A stretch of 64,000 bases of DNA, taken from NCBI RefSeq assembly GCF_001895005.1, contig NZ_BCXH01000009.1, positions 148,183 to 212,182 on the forward strand. The letters run 5' to 3'. Source of the DNA: Rhodococcus yunnanensis NBRC 103083. Its GTDB lineage: Bacteria > Actinomycetota > Actinomycetes > Mycobacteriales > Mycobacteriaceae. The notes beneath the pieces are model-generated. The model did no database searches. It was not told where the DNA came from and was given only the letters and a program-made list of their open reading frames with translations. Within the stretch, counting starts at the first letter, position 1. Each line of letters begins with the position of its first letter. Below are positions 62,609 to 64,000 of the stretch, piece after piece. A program made the position numbers and the translations under genes.

Positions 62609-63406
62609 GTGAGGAATCTGCTAGCCGACTGCTCCAACTGTTTCGGTCTGTGTTGCGTCGCACTGCCGTTCTCGAAATCCTCGGACTTCGCGACGACGAA
62701 GGACGCGGGCGATCCGTGCCGCAATCTCCGCGGCGATTTCTCCTGCGGCATTCACGCCGATCTGCGCAGTAGCGGTTTCCGCGGCTGCACCGTCTACGAC
62801 TGCTTCGGCGCGGGGCAGAAGGTCTCTCAGGACACGTTCGGCGGCCGGAGTTGGCGTGAGGATCGTGCGTCTGCACGCCTGATGTTCGACGTCTTCCCCA
62901 TCATGCGCCAGCTCCACGAACTGCTCTGGTACTTGACCGAGGCCGTCGCGCTCGATGCAACGGCGCCGATCCGAACACGATTGCAGCAGAGCCTTGCCAT
63001 CACCGAGTCGATGACCGAAGGCTCACCCGCCGACGTGTCCGCGGTGGACGTGGAAGCACACCGCTCCGCCGTCAATGCGCTTCTGCTCGAGGCGAGCGAT
63101 CTGGTGCGTGCGGGGGTCGGCGGCAAGAAGAAGAATCACCGAGGCGCCGATCTGATCGGCAAGAAGATGACGGGCGCAAACCTGTTGGGCGCGAGCCTTC
63201 GTGGTGCATACCTGATTGCGAGCGACCTTCGGAACGCCGATCTTCGGTTCGCGGACATGATCGGCGCCGACCTGCGTGACGCCGATCTGCGCGGCGCGGA
63301 CCTCCGAAACAGCCTGTACCTCACCCAGTTCCAGATCAACGCCGCACGAGGCGATGCGACGACCCGCTTGCCCGACGCACTGACGAGGCCGTCGCACTGG
63401 GGATAG
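62609..63406 (+). CDS. Pentapeptide-repeat protein with Cys-rich N-terminal domain
   Basis: About 265 residues. The N-terminal part is Cys-rich (DCSNCFGLCCVALPF, DPCRNLRGDFSCGIH, GCTVYDCFGAG), possibly a metal site. A helical middle (LMFDVFPIMRQLHELLWYL) leads to a C-terminal pentapeptide-repeat helix (about 195-245: repeated A-D/N-L-x-x units such as ANLLGASLRGAYL). Pentapeptide proteins can mimic DNA and protect gyrase, but this short repeat region makes that uncertain. GTG 62609 with GGAAGAG upstream fits the conserved start; the frame is open to 62552. Confidence 0.82.
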   Translation: MRNLLADCSNCFGLCCVALPFSKSSDFATTKDAGDPCRNLRGDFSCGIHADLRSSGFRGCTVYDCFGAGQKVSQDTFGGRSWREDRASARLMFDVFPIMRQLHELLWYLTEAVALDATAPIRTRLQQSLAITESMTEGSPADVSAVDVEAHRSAVNALLLEASDLVRAGVGGKKKNHRGADLIGKKMTGANLLGASLRGAYLIASDLRNADLRFADMIGADLRDADLRGADLRNSLYLTQFQINAARGDATTRLPDALTRPSHWG

Positions 63407-63519
63407 CGTGCCAAGCGCTGGGCTGGGCTTGTTCGTCGGACATAGCACCACGATCCACCCGCGACTCAGGGATTGTTACCGATTGAATCGTATAAGGCTC
63501 GGAGACAACGACTTAACTG

Positions 63520-63548
63520 TTGTGTTCGAATATGTGTTCGAGTACACT
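63520..63548 (+). promoter_or_regulatory. Promoter with LexA (SOS) box for the DUF222 gene
   Basis: TTGTGT (63520-63525) and TACACT (63543-63548) are spaced by 17 bp. The spacer is filled by TCGAAT-N4-GTTCGA (63526-63541), matching the actinobacterial LexA box TCGAAC-N4-GTTCGA with one mismatch. Transcription would begin about 63555, at the ATG itself. Confidence 0.65.
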
Positions 63549-63555
63549 GGATGGC

Positions 63556-64000
63556 ATGAGAAAGCCGGGGGGCTACGCCACAGACAGTACTCACGAAGGT
63601 GCAGGGGATCACGAGGGCGCAGGGGATCATGAAGACACCGAAAATCACGGCGACCTCGACTCCTTCCGGCAGATCCGACGCGACGCAGACGCTGCCGCCG
63701 CCGAACTGATCGCCTCACTGACCGACCGCCGCCGCAACGAGAACATCACCGCCGCAGCAGCCATCCACCGCCTCCACGACCTCCTCGACCTACGCCTGTC
63801 CACCGAAGCAGACATCCACCAACACAGCATCACACACCGAACACCCACCGGCAGAACACAATACGGCGTCGCCGAACCCGACATCTACGCCGCCCGCCTC
63901 GCCGTCGAATGCGAAGCCTCCGTCGCCCTCTCACTCTCCCGCACCGTCACCAGCGACATGATCACCACCAGCGAACAACTCCACCACCGACTACCCGCAA
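63556..64000 (+). CDS. DUF222/HNH endonuclease family (13E12-type) protein, 5' part
   Basis: The first 148 codons of a gene cut by the window end. After a short acidic N-terminus with an 18-bp repeat comes the DUF222 domain (FRQIRRDADAAAAELIASL, GVAEPDIYAARLAVECEASVALSLS). Full-length relatives end in an HNH nuclease domain, not visible here, and occur in many copies per genome (REP13E12 in mycobacteria, some DNA-damage inducible). The ATG at 63556 has no SD and matches a leaderless transcript. An ATG at 63551 is followed at once by a stop. Confidence 0.88.
   Translation, partial: MRKPGGYATDSTHEGAGDHEGAGDHEDTENHGDLDSFRQIRRDADAAAAELIASLTDRRRNENITAAAAIHRLHDLLDLRLSTEADIHQHSITHRTPTGRTQYGVAEPDIYAARLAVECEASVALSLSRTVTSDMITTSEQLHHRLPA
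63592..63627. repeat. 18-bp tandem duplication in the DUF222 gene
   Basis: CACGAAGGTGCAGGGGAT and CACGAGGGCGCAGGGGAT, in frame, encode a repeated HEGAGD unit within the first 25 residues. Confidence 0.85.

Overview
The window reads as a chromosomal segment of a high-GC actinobacterium of the Rhodococcus/Nocardia type. Evidence: strong G/C third-position bias, frequent GTG starts, dense ATGA overlaps, close likeness of many proteins to mycobacterial ones (UgpB, LigC, PlsB/PlsC, LigD, Rv1264-type cyclase, Rv1815-type protease), and a DUF222/HNH (13E12-type) gene at the right edge. I see no tRNA, rRNA, IS element, integrase or CRISPR array.

Layout. 0-11 kb: two pirins flanking a maltokinase, a DUF4190 membrane protein, a secreted intradiol dioxygenase-like lipoprotein, a membrane GGDEF protein, a two-gene ABC exporter and an M13 peptidase. 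11-19 kb: a P450, a ugpAEBC-type importer, an L,D-transpeptidase and two small envelope proteins. 19.1-23.5 kb: a five-gene, fully overlapping module (GT2, acyl-CoA dehydrogenase-like flavoprotein, PIG-L deacetylase, NodS-like methyltransferase, degenerate EAL-DICT protein). It looks like a pathway for building and modifying an amino-sugar conjugate and is my best candidate for an undescribed system. 23.5-33.6 kb: GAF-ANTAR regulator, zinc peptidase, NhaA-thioredoxin fusion, PrimPolC/LigC repair pair, lipoprotein, MFS pump, ilvD. 33.6-42.6 kb: a large composite hairpin between convergent genes, an MFS pump with a long cytosolic tail, a secreted serine protease, and a plsB-plsC-adenylate cyclase operon.

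42.6-50 kb: a complete actinobacterial Nit1C cluster of eight minus-strand genes, transcribed from an end that carries a GlnR-box-like sequence. Nit1C clusters are known for nitrile and cyanide nitrogen assimilation. This one also carries a second nitrilase-fold protein whose catalytic Cys and Glu are both Asp, and a GT4 glycosyltransferase.

50-64 kb: two small membrane proteins, an Rv0910-like SRPBCC protein, LigD, a secreted lipase, an iron-siderophore binding protein with an IdeR/DtxR box, an ABC exporter, Lon with an HspR (HAIR) box, a PrmC-like methyltransferase lacking a canonical start for its conserved N-terminus, a TDT transporter, a pentapeptide-repeat protein, and a DUF222 gene whose promoter carries a LexA (SOS) box.

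A recurring feature is short tandem repeats of 15, 18 or 23 bp, mostly in-frame, at starts, ends or surface loops of unrelated genes.
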